Assembly: GCA_030693515.1 (NCBI GenBank)
Contig: JAUYAK010000085.1
Location: 113,895-177,894, forward strand
Direction: 5' to 3'
DNA from: Opitutaceae bacterium
GTDB lineage: Bacteria; Verrucomicrobiota; Verrucomicrobiia; Opitutales; Opitutaceae
DNA length: 64,000 bases
Of the stretch, positions 45,441-54,918 are shown piece by piece. The position numbers and the translations under genes are program-made. Numbering within the stretch: position 1 is the stretch's first letter; every line of letters starts with the position of its first letter. The notes beneath the pieces are model-generated. The model was not told the DNA's origin. It saw nothing but the letters and a program-made list of their open reading frames with translations, and ran no database searches.

Positions 45441-47255
45441 TTACGAGCGAACGGTGCCCAGCGATTCCAAGTAGGTGCGCCACCCGCCGTGGGCGGTGAT
45501 GTCCGTGGCGCCGTCGAGGGCGGCCGGCTCGCAGAGGAAGCCTTTCACGGTATCGCCGTTCGCAAGGGCGAGGGAGCCGATGCAAAGCGGCGGCGGAACT
45601 GCGGCGACGAAGCTGCCGAACGCAGCGATCGAGAGTTCCCAGACCTCGACTGCGATTGCGGCGCCGGTATCTGCGACTCGCACCAGGCCGGGCTTGGGTG
45701 GCGTGGTGTTGGGCAAAGCGTAGAGCCGGTAGGCGGGCGCCGTCGTGCCGGACCAGACCAGCCGTGCGTGACGATCAGTGAGCTGGTGGTTGAGCGGCAG
45801 ACCGGATAGGTGGGCGCCGACGACCGCGAGGCGGATGTTTGCGGGCGAGGGGGAGACGGAGAGAGGGGGAACGAGGGAGAGGGGAAGAGGGGTGGAGGTA
45901 GCGCCGAGGGTGCCGCCGACTTGGGTGTGCCAGCGGGCGGCGAGGGTGAGGAGGTCGGGGTCGCGCCAGGCTGGGGCGACGAAGGTGACACCCCACGGGA
46001 CGCCGTCGCGGCGGAAGCCGGCGGGGACGGCGATGGCGGAGAGATCGAGCAGGTTGACGAAGTTGGTGTAGGTGCCGAGGTGGGTGTTGTGGAGAAGGGG
46101 CTCGGCGGCGAGGTCGGCGAAGGTATAGGGGCGTGGCGCAGTCGGGAGGAGGAGCGCGTCCATTTTTTCCCACTCGGCGGCGGCGCGGCGGGCGAGGGCT
46201 GCAACTTTATAGAAACCCTCGAAGGTGTCGGCGGCGCTGAGGGCATTGGCGCCTTCGACGATTGTGCGAGTGACGGGGAAAAAAGCGTCGGCGTGTTGCG
46301 CGTGGAAGGCGCGAAGGGCGGCCCAGCGTTCGGCGACCCACGGACCCTGGTAGAGGAGCGCGGCGGTTTCGCGGAAGGGCGCGAAGTCGATTTCGACGAC
46401 GGTCGCGCCGAGGGCGGTGAGGCGTGAGACGGAGGCGGAGAAGAGTTGGCCGGCTTCGATGTCGCCGAAAAACTCGAGGTCACGGGCGGCGGGGACGCCG
46501 ATGCGTAGCGTGGACGGGAGAGGGGCCAGGGCGGGGCGTTGGCGGGAGAAGGCGTCGGCGGGATCGAAGGCCTCGGCGACGCGCTGGAGTTCGGCGGCGT
46601 CGGCGCAGGTGAGCGCGAAGATCGAGACACAGTCGAGGGAGCGGCACGCGGGGACGACGCCGCGGGTGCTGAGAGCGCCCTTGGTGGGCTTGAGGCCGAC
46701 GAGGTTGTTGAGGCCGGCGGGGATGCGGCCGGAACCGGCGGTGTCGGTGCCAAGCGAAAACGAGCACAGCCCTGCCGCGACCGCGACGGCGGAGCCGCTG
46801 CTGGAGCCGCCAGGAATCACGTCGGCGCAAAACGGATTCCGTGGCACGCCGTAGGGCGAGCGCACACCGACGAGGCCGGTGGCGAACTGATCGAGATTGG
46901 CTTTCCCGAGGGGAATCGCGCCGGCCTCGAGGAGGCGCTGGACGACCGGGGCGGAGACAGAGGGCGTGTAACTGAATTCCGGGCACGCGGCGGTGGTGGG
47001 CGCGCCGGCGAGGTCGATGTTGTCCTTGATCGCAAAGGGGGCGCCGTAGAGCGGCAGCGAGTCGGGCGGGAGTTTTTCGAGACGGGCAGCGTGGGCGAGG
47101 AGAGCGTCGCGCGAAAGGATATGGATGAAGATCGCGGGGTCACCGTGGGCGTCGATGCGGCGGAGAATCTCCTCGACGAGCGCGCTGGGCGTGAGCGTGC
47201 CGGTGGCGTAGGCGACCCGGAGCGTCGCGAGGTCGAGGGAAAGCGCGGAGGCCAT
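45441..47255 (-). CDS. atzF: Allophanate hydrolase (AtzF type)
   Basis: Converts allophanate to two ammonia and two CO2. The 604-residue length matches AtzF. The amidase-signature domain carries the Ser-cisSer-Lys triad: Lys in PFAIKDNID (residue 77), the serine cluster in PGGSSSGSAVAVA (about 151) and the nucleophile in LGTDTAGSGRIPA (175), with the spacing of AtzF. A C-terminal allophanate-hydrolase domain (about 455-604, LAVVGAHLSGLPLNHQL, GDTVKGFLCE) is present. Start ATG 47255; the permease stop is 7 bp upstream. No urea carboxylase gene is near, so the substrate probably comes from biuret or carboxylated ureides. Last gene of the operon. Confidence 0.92.
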   Translation of the reverse strand: MASALSLDLATLRVAYATGTLTPSALVEEILRRIDAHGDPAIFIHILSRDALLAHAARLEKLPPDSLPLYGAPFAIKDNIDLAGAPTTAACPEFSYTPSVSAPVVQRLLEAGAIPLGKANLDQFATGLVGVRSPYGVPRNPFCADVIPGGSSSGSAVAVAAGLCSFSLGTDTAGSGRIPAGLNNLVGLKPTKGALSTRGVVPACRSLDCVSIFALTCADAAELQRVAEAFDPADAFSRQRPALAPLPSTLRIGVPAARDLEFFGDIEAGQLFSASVSRLTALGATVVEIDFAPFRETAALLYQGPWVAERWAALRAFHAQHADAFFPVTRTIVEGANALSAADTFEGFYKVAALARRAAAEWEKMDALLLPTAPRPYTFADLAAEPLLHNTHLGTYTNFVNLLDLSAIAVPAGFRRDGVPWGVTFVAPAWRDPDLLTLAARWHTQVGGTLGATSTPLPLSLVPPLSVSPSPANIRLAVVGAHLSGLPLNHQLTDRHARLVWSGTTAPAYRLYALPNTTPPKPGLVRVADTGAAIAVEVWELSIAAFGSFVAAVPPPLCIGSLALANGDTVKGFLCEPAALDGATDITAHGGWRTYLESLGTVRS

Positions 47256-47262
47256 GGCGCGG

Positions 47263-48834
47263 TCAGGCGTGCGACTCGGCTGGGGCCGCGGCGAGCGGCG
47301 TGACGTGGGCAAACTTGGCGCAGGCGGCGAGGAAGGCCGCGACGACGAGGTAGCTGACGGCGAGGCCGGGGTGCTCGGTGAAGCCGACGCGTTCGCCGTG
47401 CATGAGGCCGCAGAACGTGAAGGCGGAACCGGCGGCGGCGAAGCCGGCGGCCCGCCAGAGCTGGCGGTCGATGATGAATACCGTGCTCGCCGCGAACACG
47501 ATGCCGGAGAGCGCAGAGCCGTTACCGAAAACTGTGAGCGCTTCGAGCAGCACGCCTTTGCCTTCGAGTTTCGCGGCGAGCTCGGGCGTGATGTGGTTGA
47601 TGCCGGCGGCGGAGAGGCCGCCGCGCACCATGCCCTCGGCCCAGTGCGCGAGGTGCGGCATGATGCCGAGGATAATCGCGGGCGCGTGGCGCAGCGGTGT
47701 TTCTTGGAAAGCCTGCGAGCCGATCAGCATGCCGATGTAGAGCAGGATCGGCAGAATCGCGACGACGGGAATCGCGGCGAGAAACACGGCGACCAGGCCG
47801 AGCCAGCAGAGCACCAGCGCCATGATGCCGGTGGCGAAGGCGTAGCCGCAGCGCCCGCCCATCGACTTCCAGCCGGGGTGGCCGATGTAGACGTTCAAGT
47901 TGTAGGGATTGCCCATCAGGCCGCCGATCAGGCTCACGATGCCGTCGGTGAGGAGGACGCGGCGGGTAGAATAGGTGTCGCCCGCGGCGGCGGCGCTCTC
48001 GACGTTGTCGAGGGCCTCGACGAGGTCGTAGACGCCGAAGGGAATCGCGGTGACGATGAGCAGGCCGAGGTATTCGAAGCCGGCGAAGGTGTGGCCGATC
48101 GCGGGCAGAGGGACGCTGAAACCGAAATGCGTGAAGGATTTCACGAGGCCATCGAACGACATGCCGCCGTAGTCGAGGCCGAAGAGATGGGAGCCCCAGG
48201 CGACGATGCAGCCGAAGGCGATCACGATGAAGCCGGCGGGGAGTCCGCGGAAAAATTTCACCCCGCCAAACCAACTCACGAGCAGGATGGCGAAACAGAC
48301 GAGGCCGATCAGGGGGGTGGAAATCATCTGGAGCGCGGGGCGCATCGAGATGTAGGTGATCGCGATGCCGGAGAGGGTGGCGAGAAGTGCGGCCCGCGGC
48401 GTGATGCGGCGAATCCAGTCGCCGAAGGCGAGGCCGACGAAGAACACGACGCTCTGCAGAAACACCCACGCGAGGCCGGCTTCCCAGGCCTTGATCGGGT
48501 CGCCGGTCTGGAGTTTGATCGGCAGCATGATGACGAGCGTGCCGATGAACATGTGGCCGACGCCGGGACCGGACGGCATGGCGCACACATCGGTGCGGCC
48601 GGTGCGTTTCATGAGGTCGTAGGCCATCCACGCGTAGATGCACGAGGAGAGACAGAGCATCAGGCCGACGGCGGGAAGGATGCGGCCGAAGACGAGTTCG
48701 TTGGGGAACCCGAGCACGAAGACGAGGAGGCCGGTGAGCGTGAGGAGGTTGACGAGGATGTTGGTGCCGAAGCCGAAGAAGGCGTTCCAGTCGCCGGGGA
48801 CCCAGAGTTTGGGACGGGAGAGGGCGGAGGTCAT
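47263..48834 (-). CDS. NCS2/AzgA-like permease for a purine-, pyrimidine- or ureide-type substrate
   Basis: A 523-residue inner-membrane transporter with about 12-14 helices. The pattern matches xanthine/uracil permease-like proteins: [17 protein letters not shown] (about residues 83-99), [20 protein letters not shown], and the family signature region [20 protein letters not shown] (about 268-287) followed by [20 protein letters not shown]. It is more distant from UraA/UapA than from the AzgA side, so substrate prediction is weak. Position within an AtzE/BiuH/AtzF operon suggests the substrate is a nitrogen-rich heterocycle or its linear product. Overlaps the biuret hydrolase gene by 4 bp. 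Confidence 0.82.
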   Translation of the reverse strand: MTSALSRPKLWVPGDWNAFFGFGTNILVNLLTLTGLLVFVLGFPNELVFGRILPAVGLMLCLSSCIYAWMAYDLMKRTGRTDVCAMPSGPGVGHMFIGTLVIMLPIKLQTGDPIKAWEAGLAWVFLQSVVFFVGLAFGDWIRRITPRAALLATLSGIAITYISMRPALQMISTPLIGLVCFAILLVSWFGGVKFFRGLPAGFIVIAFGCIVAWGSHLFGLDYGGMSFDGLVKSFTHFGFSVPLPAIGHTFAGFEYLGLLIVTAIPFGVYDLVEALDNVESAAAAGDTYSTRRVLLTDGIVSLIGGLMGNPYNLNVYIGHPGWKSMGGRCGYAFATGIMALVLCWLGLVAVFLAAIPVVAILPILLYIGMLIGSQAFQETPLRHAPAIILGIMPHLAHWAEGMVRGGLSAAGINHITPELAAKLEGKGVLLEALTVFGNGSALSGIVFAASTVFIIDRQLWRAAGFAAAGSAFTFCGLMHGERVGFTEHPGLAVSYLVVAAFLAACAKFAHVTPLAAAPAESHA

Positions 48835-49517
48835 GGCGAGTGGAGGACGGCGAGGATTTTTTCGGAGGTCGTGACCCAGCCGAAGATGCCGCCCTGGGCG
48901 GAAATCATTTTCAGCGCGGCGGAGTGGAATTCAGGAAAGTAGGAGGCGACGCAGTCGGACGGGACCAGGCAGTCGTAGCCGCGGTCGTTGGCTTCACGCA
49001 CCGTAGTGTGGACGCAGACCTCGGTCGTGACGCCGGTTACGATGAGCTGGCGGATGCCGCGGTGCTGGAGGCTCGCATGGAGGTCGGTGGCGTAGAAGGC
49101 ACCCTTGCCGGGCTTGTCGATGACGGGCTCCGTGGGAAGCGGGGCGAGCTCGGGAATAATGGCGTGGCCCGGTTCGCCGCGGACGAGCAGGCGGCCCATC
49201 GGGCCGGGATCGCCGATGGTGCGTGCGCCATGGCCGCGGATCTTTTTCGCGGGGGGGAGATCGGCGAGGTCGGGGCGGTGGCCTTCGCGCGTGTGAAGGA
49301 CGGTGAGGCCGGTGGCGCGGCACGCCGCGAGGAGCGCCCGGTTCGGTGCGATGGCGCGGCGGAGGTGGGTGACGTCGTTGCCGAGGGCTGCGCCGAAACC
49401 GCCGGGCTCGAGAAAGTCGCGCTGCATGTCGATGACGAGGAGAGCGCAGGCCGCGGGGGTGAATTCGAACGCGTAAGGTTCGGCGGAAATGTGGCGCGTG
49501 GCGGCCGCGGCGCTCAT
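48831..49517 (-). CDS. biuH: Cysteine hydrolase, biuret amidohydrolase (BiuH)-like
   Basis: BiuH hydrolyses biuret to allophanate and ammonia. The 228-residue isochorismatase-fold protein has the triad in family positions: Asp30 in [10 protein letters not shown], Lys135 in [10 protein letters not shown], Cys168 in [12 protein letters not shown]. Similarity to characterised biuret hydrolase, as I recall that sequence, extends to [42 protein letters not shown] and the C-terminal [11 protein letters not shown]. That is far more than the generic family pattern and supports a biuret- or closely related ureide-hydrolysing role. A gene for a ureidoacrylate-type hydrolase would be the main alternative. 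Overlaps both neighbours by 4 bp. Confidence 0.87.
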   Translation of the reverse strand: MSAAAATRHISAEPYAFEFTPAACALLVIDMQRDFLEPGGFGAALGNDVTHLRRAIAPNRALLAACRATGLTVLHTREGHRPDLADLPPAKKIRGHGARTIGDPGPMGRLLVRGEPGHAIIPELAPLPTEPVIDKPGKGAFYATDLHASLQHRGIRQLIVTGVTTEVCVHTTVREANDRGYDCLVPSDCVASYFPEFHSAALKMISAQGGIFGWVTTSEKILAVLHSP

Positions 49518-50926
49518 GAGGCGAACCGTGCGACCGGGGCCGTGCAGACACCGGATTGTTCGAGGACGCGGGCGACACGGAGGAGCGCAGCCTCGCGCCA
49601 GGGGGCGGCGATGAGCTGCACACCGATGGGTTGCGGGCCGCTGGTATGCACGGGCGCGGCGACAACCGGCAAACCGATGAAACTGATCGGCTGGGTGAAG
49701 AGACCGAGATTGGGGCGGACGGGCATATCGAGACCCTCAATCGACATCATTTCCTGTTCGAGCAGCGTGGCGGGCACGGGCGTGGCGGGTGCGAGGAGCA
49801 CGTCCACGTCGCGGAAAATTTCGTAGACCTGCGCGCGGAACCACGCGCGGAATTTTTGTGCCTGAAGATACCAAGCGGCCGGAGTGAGGGCGCCGGCGAT
49901 GAAGCGGTCGCGGATCTTGGGATCGAAATCGGCGGCGCGGCCCTTGGAACGGCCGAGGTGCAACGAGCCGGCCTCTGTGGCGGTGATGAGAAACGCGGCG
50001 GCGCGGGCAAGGCCGGCTTGCGGCAGTTCGACGCGGCGGGGTGTGACTCGCGAACCGAGCGCGTGAGCGACGGCGGCGACCGCGGAGTGGGCCTGGGGCG
50101 GGCAGTTTTTCTCGAAATAGCCACCGAGCGTCACGATGCGGAGATCGCCGAGTCCGGCGCCCAACTCGGGCGTGGCGGGTTCGACACGGCGTTGCGCGCA
50201 GGCGTGGTCGCGCGGGTCCGGGCCCTGCATGGCGTCGTAGGCGGCGGCGAGATCGGCGACGGTGCGCGCAAACGGGCCGATGTGGTCGAGGCTGTCCACA
50301 AACGGAAAACTTCCGGCGCGAGAAAGCCGTCCGTAGGTAGGCTTCAAGCCCCAGATGCCGCAGAACGAGGAGGGGACGCGGATGGAGCCATTCGTGTCCG
50401 TGCCGATCGCGAGCGGCACGAGTCCGGCGGCGACGGCAGCGCCGCAACCGCCGGAGGAGCCGCCGGCGGAGCGAGCAAGGTCATGGGGGTTATGCGTGGA
50501 GCCGTCGTGCGCGTTGTCGGTGATGAAGTCGTAGGCGTATTCGCCCATGTTGAGTGCGCCGAGGCAGACGGCGCCGGCGCGGCGGAGGCGTTCGACGCAG
50601 GTAGCGTCCTCGACCGCGGGCGGGTTGGTGCGGTTGATTTTGGATCCGGCGACGGTGACGACACCCGCCAGATCGAAGAGGTTTTTCACGGCGTAGGGCA
50701 CGCCCGCGAGCGGGCCGGGATCACGCCCCTCGGCCAGCGCGGCATCAACGGCGGTGGCCTCGGCCCGCGCGCGATCGGCGGTGATCAGCGTGAAGGCGTT
50801 GAGCGCGCCATGCGTGGCGGCGGCCTGCGCGAGTGCGACTTCGACGACGCCTCGCGCAGTGGTCCGCCGCTCACGCACGGCGCGCAAGATGTCGACCGCG
50901 CTGGCGGAAGATAAATCAGCGCTCAT
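49514..50926 (-). CDS. atzE: AtzE-family amidase (1-carboxybiuret hydrolase / HpxY type)
   Basis: An amidase-signature enzyme of 470 residues. Triad: Lys81 in [11 protein letters not shown], the cis-Ser in [15 protein letters not shown] (about 157) and nucleophile Ser181 in [11 protein letters not shown]. The [18 protein letters not shown] and [20 protein letters not shown] segments are typical of the AtzE/HpxY subgroup, which deaminates 1-carboxybiuret to 1,3-dicarboxyurea in cyanurate breakdown or acts on oxalurate-type ureides. In characterised systems it works with a small partner (AtzG/HpxX, DUF4089); no such gene is seen in the operon. Start ATG 50926 overlaps the DUF3225 stop by 4 bp. 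Confidence 0.88.
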   Translation of the reverse strand: MSADLSSASAVDILRAVRERRTTARGVVEVALAQAAATHGALNAFTLITADRARAEATAVDAALAEGRDPGPLAGVPYAVKNLFDLAGVVTVAGSKINRTNPPAVEDATCVERLRRAGAVCLGALNMGEYAYDFITDNAHDGSTHNPHDLARSAGGSSGGCGAAVAAGLVPLAIGTDTNGSIRVPSSFCGIWGLKPTYGRLSRAGSFPFVDSLDHIGPFARTVADLAAAYDAMQGPDPRDHACAQRRVEPATPELGAGLGDLRIVTLGGYFEKNCPPQAHSAVAAVAHALGSRVTPRRVELPQAGLARAAAFLITATEAGSLHLGRSKGRAADFDPKIRDRFIAGALTPAAWYLQAQKFRAWFRAQVYEIFRDVDVLLAPATPVPATLLEQEMMSIEGLDMPVRPNLGLFTQPISFIGLPVVAAPVHTSGPQPIGVQLIAAPWREAALLRVARVLEQSGVCTAPVARFAS

Positions 50927-51498
50927 GGCGTGAAGATCGGGGCGAGGTCGGGCTCGCCGGGGAGAGGAAACGTGAGCAGTGGCGCCGCGATCGCCGAGGT
51001 GCGTTGCAGGCTGAGGATCACACCGGGGCGGTGGGCGGGATCGAGTGGGAGGCCGAGGGCGGCGGCCGATTGATCGACGTAGGCATCCCACGTGGCGGGG
51101 CTCGCGGGCGCGGTGAGGGCGTTGGAGACGTGGGCGGTGACGATTTTCCAGCCGAGGCCGGGAAAGCGCACCCAGACCTGCGACTGCCGGCTGTGGCGCG
51201 GCTGGCCGAAGATTTTTTGCGCCAGCTCGCTCATGATTGAGGCCGTGTCCGGGCCAATCGCGAGAATGGCGCGGCGCAGCAGGGTGCGCTCGGTGAAAAC
51301 GGGCGCGGAGGCCTGCCGGTAAGCGGCGACGGCGTCGGCGCCGTAGAGGTGCTCGTTGACGCCGTAGCGCACGGTGTGCGGCGAGTCCCAGAAGAACGCG
51401 GTGAGGGCGGTGACGTCGTTGGCGGCTAGCGCGCGCTCATAGGCGTCGTGGAGCGAAGCCAGTTCGGCGACGACGGCGGGCGGGTTGATCTCGGTCAT
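50923..51498 (-). CDS. hpxZ: DUF3225 protein, HpxZ/AtzH-like (SnoaL fold)
   Basis: A 191-residue protein. The first 125 residues have the NTF2/SnoaL-like pattern of DUF3225: VAELASLHDAYERALAANDV, ALTAFFWDSPHTVRYGVNEH and VWVRFPGLGWKIVTAHVSN, closely matching HpxZ of oxalurate catabolism and AtzH of the cyanurate operon, an accessory amidase-associated protein. A short tail (GLPLDPAHRPGVILSLQRT) follows. It sits directly before the AtzE-family gene, as in the reference operons. Start ATG 51498. Its exact role is unsettled even in characterised systems. Confidence 0.85.
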   Translation of the reverse strand: MTEINPPAVVAELASLHDAYERALAANDVTALTAFFWDSPHTVRYGVNEHLYGADAVAAYRQASAPVFTERTLLRRAILAIGPDTASIMSELAQKIFGQPRHSRQSQVWVRFPGLGWKIVTAHVSNALTAPASPATWDAYVDQSAAALGLPLDPAHRPGVILSLQRTSAIAAPLLTFPLPGEPDLAPIFTP

Positions 51499-51580
51499 GC
51501 TGGGAGAGGTTAGCAGGGGGCGGACCATGACTCGGCCCGCCGCTGACGCGGCGAGCCGAGGGCGAAAGGCGAACCTGGCG

Positions 51581-53977
51581 TCACCACTTGAAGCTGACCG
51601 TGAGGTCGGCGGTGGGCCCGATGCTCGGGCTGACGAAGACATCCCAGAAGAGGAATTGGGGCGTGTAGTAGCGCTCGTCCAAAATGTTGTTCGCGTTGAA
51701 CCGGAACGACCACGGGCCGCGGTTGTAGAAGAGCGCGCCACGCGTGACGAAGTAGGCCGGCAGACGCACCTGCTGGAGATAGCCGGAGTAGAAGGACGAC
51801 ACATAGGTGCCGCCGAGCGACAGGCCCCAGCCTTGCTGGGAGGTGTAGGTGCCGTTGACCGAGAAGACGCGCTGAGGAGTCGGGGCTTGGATGGGCGACT
51901 TCACCCCGATGCCGCCGCCGACGGCGACGAAGCGGCCGCCGTAGGTTTCGGCGGGATTGAGGCCGAGGGCACCGGGCGGGACGCCGAGGAAAAACGGCGG
52001 GTTCTGCAGATCGGTGCGCTGCCAGGTGGCGGCGCCGGTGAAGCTGAGGGAGCGGGTGGGGGCGAAGCGCGCCTCGACCTCGAGGCCCTTCGACTTGTAT
52101 TTGTCGAAGCTTCCGGCGGTGGGATTGAACGCGGTCTTCTCCTGCTGGTAGTAGGCGATCGAGGTGAAGAGCTTGGCCCTGAGCAGCGTGCCCTTGAGGC
52201 CGGCTTCGGTGATTTTGGAATCTTGCAGCCAAGTGTCGCCGCCCAGATTGAGACGGTCGATCATGCCGCCCTGGCCCAACTCGACGTAACGCGAAGTGGC
52301 GTAGGTGAAGTAGGGGCTGAGGCCGTCGAGCTTGTAGGTGAGGCTGGCGTTGTAAGTGAGGGCGTTGTCCTTGTCGCTCGCGTAGCCATAGACGGAGCCG
52401 AGATCGGTGCCGTTGGTGTGCGCGTTGTAGCGGTCCCAGCGGGCACTGGCAATGAAGCCGAGGCGCTTGGAGAACATGGCGTCCACGAGCCCGAAGAGTC
52501 CCAGATCGGAGAACGCCCCGATTTGGCGCCAGTTGTAGGGCACGTTGCCGCTGCCGGTGTGGGCGCCTTCGAAGCGGGTGTTGGCGGTGGCGGGGACGGA
52601 AATGTCGCGGCGGTCGAGCACTTGGTAGCCTCGGCCACGGGACTCGCGTTCGTCGCCGCTGGAGTAGCGCCACGAGAGGCCGAAGACGCCGTCGAGCGTG
52701 CTGTCGGCGGTGGGCTTGGCGCTGAGGGTGAACGTGGTCTTGTTCTCGAAGACCATCGCGAGGTAGTCGGCGGTGAAGCCGTAACTCGAATACTTCGTGT
52801 GGTTCATGAAGTCGTAGAACGACTGGTTCTTCAGCGCCGTGCCGTCGGCGAAGTTCTTCGTGAGGTCGAAATAGCCGGTGAAGCTGTCGGTCTTGGAGAA
52901 GTCGATCATCTCGGCCTGCACAGTGTGATGGCTGAGCTTCACCGTGCGCACCGTGGCGGGATCGAGGGCGAAGGCGGCGCGCTGATTGGCGGACAGCGCG
53001 AGGTAGGGAAACGGATTCGCGAAGGCGAACTGCTCCAAGGCGTAGGCGTTGAGCTCAGCGGGGCTGAGAAATCCGTTGCCGTTGGTGTCGAGGTTCAGCG
53101 CGGGGCGGCCCGCGAGGTATTCGCCGTCCGTGTCGATCATGCGCTGGGTGACGCGGTTCCAGCCGAGGCTCTGGTTGAGGTCGGCGCGCTGCGCCATGAA
53201 GCCGTATTCGAGCAGCACATCGCTGGTGAGCTGTGTGTCGATTGCGAGCTGCACGAGCGTGCCCTTGTTATAGATGTTGTCGTAGTAGCTGTCGGAGTCC
53301 TCGTGCTGCACGAAGACGTAGGCGCCGGATTTTTTGCCGAAGAGGGAAAACGGCGCGCCGTATTCGAGGCTGCCGGTTTTCTTGCCGTAGGTGCCGAAGG
53401 TGGCGCTGGCGACGCCGACGGGCTTCTCGATGAACTTGGCGGTTTTGCTCTTCGCGGTCTTGGGGATGAAGTTGAGCACGCCGCCGACCTTGCCGCCGCC
53501 GTAGATGGGCGGAGGCGGACCCTTCACGATCTCGGTGTAGTCGGTGCTCGCGATGGGGGTGGGGAAGTTGCCGCGGTTCTCGATGCGGCGGAAACCGCGG
53601 AAGAAGTTGTCGGCGCGTTCGCCGCGCACATCGAGGGCGCCGGGGACGCCGAAGTAGTTTCCGGTGAAGGAGCCGGCCGTGACGGCAACGAAATCGTTGA
53701 CTGTGCGGATGCTGAAAAGATCGGTGAGCGAACTCTCGATGACGGTGATCGAGCGCGGCGTGTCGATGAGCGGGCGCGGCACGCCGAAGAGGCTGGCGCT
53801 CTCGCGGGCCGGGAGGACGTCGTAGAGGTCATCGGCCTTGGCGGAGGCGATGAATTTTTCCAGCGTGACGATGTTGTCGCCTGGTGCGGTTTGCGCGCAG
53901 AGCGAGCACAAGGAGGCGCAGGCGGCGAGAAGCAGCGACGGGGCGCCCGATAGGGGGCGCCGGGCGCGGAAGGTCAT
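51581..53977 (-). CDS. TonB-dependent receptor, first gene of the ureide operon
   Basis: An outer-membrane transporter of about 798 residues. From ATG 53977 there is a signal peptide (LLLAACASLCSLCAQTA), a plug domain beginning with a TonB-box-like NIVTLEKFI, then TPRSITVIESSLTDLFSI, FRGFRRIENRG, GPPPPIYGGGKVGGVLNF, and a 22-strand barrel finishing in TVSFKW. It resembles siderophore-type TonB receptors (FhuA/FpvA-like barrel ends) but has no STN domain. Alternative starts at 54001 and 54076 lie in the control region. It reads into the DUF3225 gene 82 bp later, so the receptor and the ureide-degrading enzymes probably form one transcription unit. The substrate is unknown. Confidence 0.88.
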   Translation of the reverse strand: MTFRARRPLSGAPSLLLAACASLCSLCAQTAPGDNIVTLEKFIASAKADDLYDVLPARESASLFGVPRPLIDTPRSITVIESSLTDLFSIRTVNDFVAVTAGSFTGNYFGVPGALDVRGERADNFFRGFRRIENRGNFPTPIASTDYTEIVKGPPPPIYGGGKVGGVLNFIPKTAKSKTAKFIEKPVGVASATFGTYGKKTGSLEYGAPFSLFGKKSGAYVFVQHEDSDSYYDNIYNKGTLVQLAIDTQLTSDVLLEYGFMAQRADLNQSLGWNRVTQRMIDTDGEYLAGRPALNLDTNGNGFLSPAELNAYALEQFAFANPFPYLALSANQRAAFALDPATVRTVKLSHHTVQAEMIDFSKTDSFTGYFDLTKNFADGTALKNQSFYDFMNHTKYSSYGFTADYLAMVFENKTTFTLSAKPTADSTLDGVFGLSWRYSSGDERESRGRGYQVLDRRDISVPATANTRFEGAHTGSGNVPYNWRQIGAFSDLGLFGLVDAMFSKRLGFIASARWDRYNAHTNGTDLGSVYGYASDKDNALTYNASLTYKLDGLSPYFTYATSRYVELGQGGMIDRLNLGGDTWLQDSKITEAGLKGTLLRAKLFTSIAYYQQEKTAFNPTAGSFDKYKSKGLEVEARFAPTRSLSFTGAATWQRTDLQNPPFFLGVPPGALGLNPAETYGGRFVAVGGGIGVKSPIQAPTPQRVFSVNGTYTSQQGWGLSLGGTYVSSFYSGYLQQVRLPAYFVTRGALFYNRGPWSFRFNANNILDERYYTPQFLFWDVFVSPSIGPTADLTVSFKW

Positions 53978-54086
53978 GGGCGGAGGAGGTTGAGCATGCA
54001 TCGACGGAGCGGTCTGGACGGATTGGTGTGGAGGAACGGGAGGCGGCGGGGTCGGGGTCTGAAAAGCAGTGCCCATGCCACATCGA

Positions 54087-54103
54087 ATACAATTATGTAT
54101 ACA
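54087..54103. promoter_or_regulatory. Candidate GntR-type operator in the divergent gap
   Basis: ATACA-ATTA-TGTAT (54087-54100) and the overlapping perfect 8-bp palindrome TGTATACA (54096-54103) lie in the gap between the receptor (start 53977) and the divergent GntR gene (start 54161). The second fits the FadR-subfamily GntR consensus of GT and AC half-sites. The local AT content is much higher than the surroundings, as expected for a control region with promoters. Confidence 0.5.
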
Positions 54104-54160
54104 CAACCGTATGCATCTTGCCCTTGCCTGTCATCGAGGGGCGCAGTTTCCTTACCTGCG

Positions 54161-54904
54161 ATGGCTCGCCGCGCGAATTCCCCTGATTCTTACTCTGCGA
54201 AAACCACGTTGGCCGACGCTCCGCCACCGCCACCCAGCCAGCTCGCCGTGCAGATCCTGCGCACTTTGCGCGAGCGGATCCTGAACTGGCACTACCCGCC
54301 CGGACGCCACCTGGGCGAACAGGTGCTATGCGAGGAGTTTTCCGCGAGCCGCATCCCGGTGCGGGAGGCGTTGCGCGCCTTGGCCGAGCAGGGGCTGGTG
54401 GACCAAGTGCCCAACCAAGGCTGCTACGTCAAACAGCCGGATGTGGATGGCATCCACCAACTCTACGATTTCCGGCTCGCGCTTGAGCTCTTCACGATTG
54501 AGCGGGTCGCGGCCACCGGCGTGTCGGACGATCTCGTGGCGCGCACGCGTGCGAAATGGCAGCCGTTGCTCGGCATCCGGGCGGATGCGCCGGTCGACGG
54601 CACTGAGTTGGTGCGGGCCGACGAGGCGTTCCACCTCGGTTTCGCACGGGAGCTGGGCAACCCCTACATCATCGAGGCACTGGAGGACATCAACGAGCGG
54701 CTGCGCTTCGTGCGGCTCGTCGTGATTACCACGCCGCACCGGGTGCAGGCGACGGCCGGCGAGCACCTCGCGGTGCTTGAAGCCGTCGTGAAGAAAAATC
54801 CCGATGCGGCGAGGAAGGCCCTGCGCCTGAACATCAGCGCAGCTCGCAACAAGGTGGAAATCGCCCTGGCGCAGGCGCTGACCAAGGCGCACCGCAACCA
54901 CTAG
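54161..54904 (+). CDS. GntR family transcriptional regulator (FadR subfamily, FCD domain)
   Basis: A 247-residue regulator. The winged helix-turn-helix is at residues about 20-85 (LRERILNWHYPPGRHLGEQV, FSASRIPVREALRALAEQGL), followed by an all-helical FCD effector-binding domain (LYDFRLALELFTIERVAA, DEAFHLGFARELGNP, GEHLAVLEAVVKKNPDAA) with histidines that bind metal in the family. Start ATG 54161 (MARRANSPDS); upstream in-frame ATGs lie in the control region. Divergent to the TonB-receptor/AtzE/BiuH/AtzF operon, it is the likely regulator, probably responding to the transported nitrogen compound or a product. It converges on the DUF4340 gene. Confidence 0.9.
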   Translation: MARRANSPDSYSAKTTLADAPPPPPSQLAVQILRTLRERILNWHYPPGRHLGEQVLCEEFSASRIPVREALRALAEQGLVDQVPNQGCYVKQPDVDGIHQLYDFRLALELFTIERVAATGVSDDLVARTRAKWQPLLGIRADAPVDGTELVRADEAFHLGFARELGNPYIIEALEDINERLRFVRLVVITTPHRVQATAGEHLAVLEAVVKKNPDAARKALRLNISAARNKVEIALAQALTKAHRNH

Positions 54905-54918
54905 CGCCGATCGGAGGG

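Noticed and set aside
47254..48942. Plus-strand open frame (562 codons) opposite the permease gene
   Set aside because: Glu/Ala/Gly/His-biased antisense shadow; the minus strand encodes a normal polytopic transporter.
51485..53953. Plus-strand open frame (822 codons) opposite the TonB receptor
   Set aside because: Antisense; no signal, domain or ribosome binding site; the minus-strand product has plug and barrel motifs.
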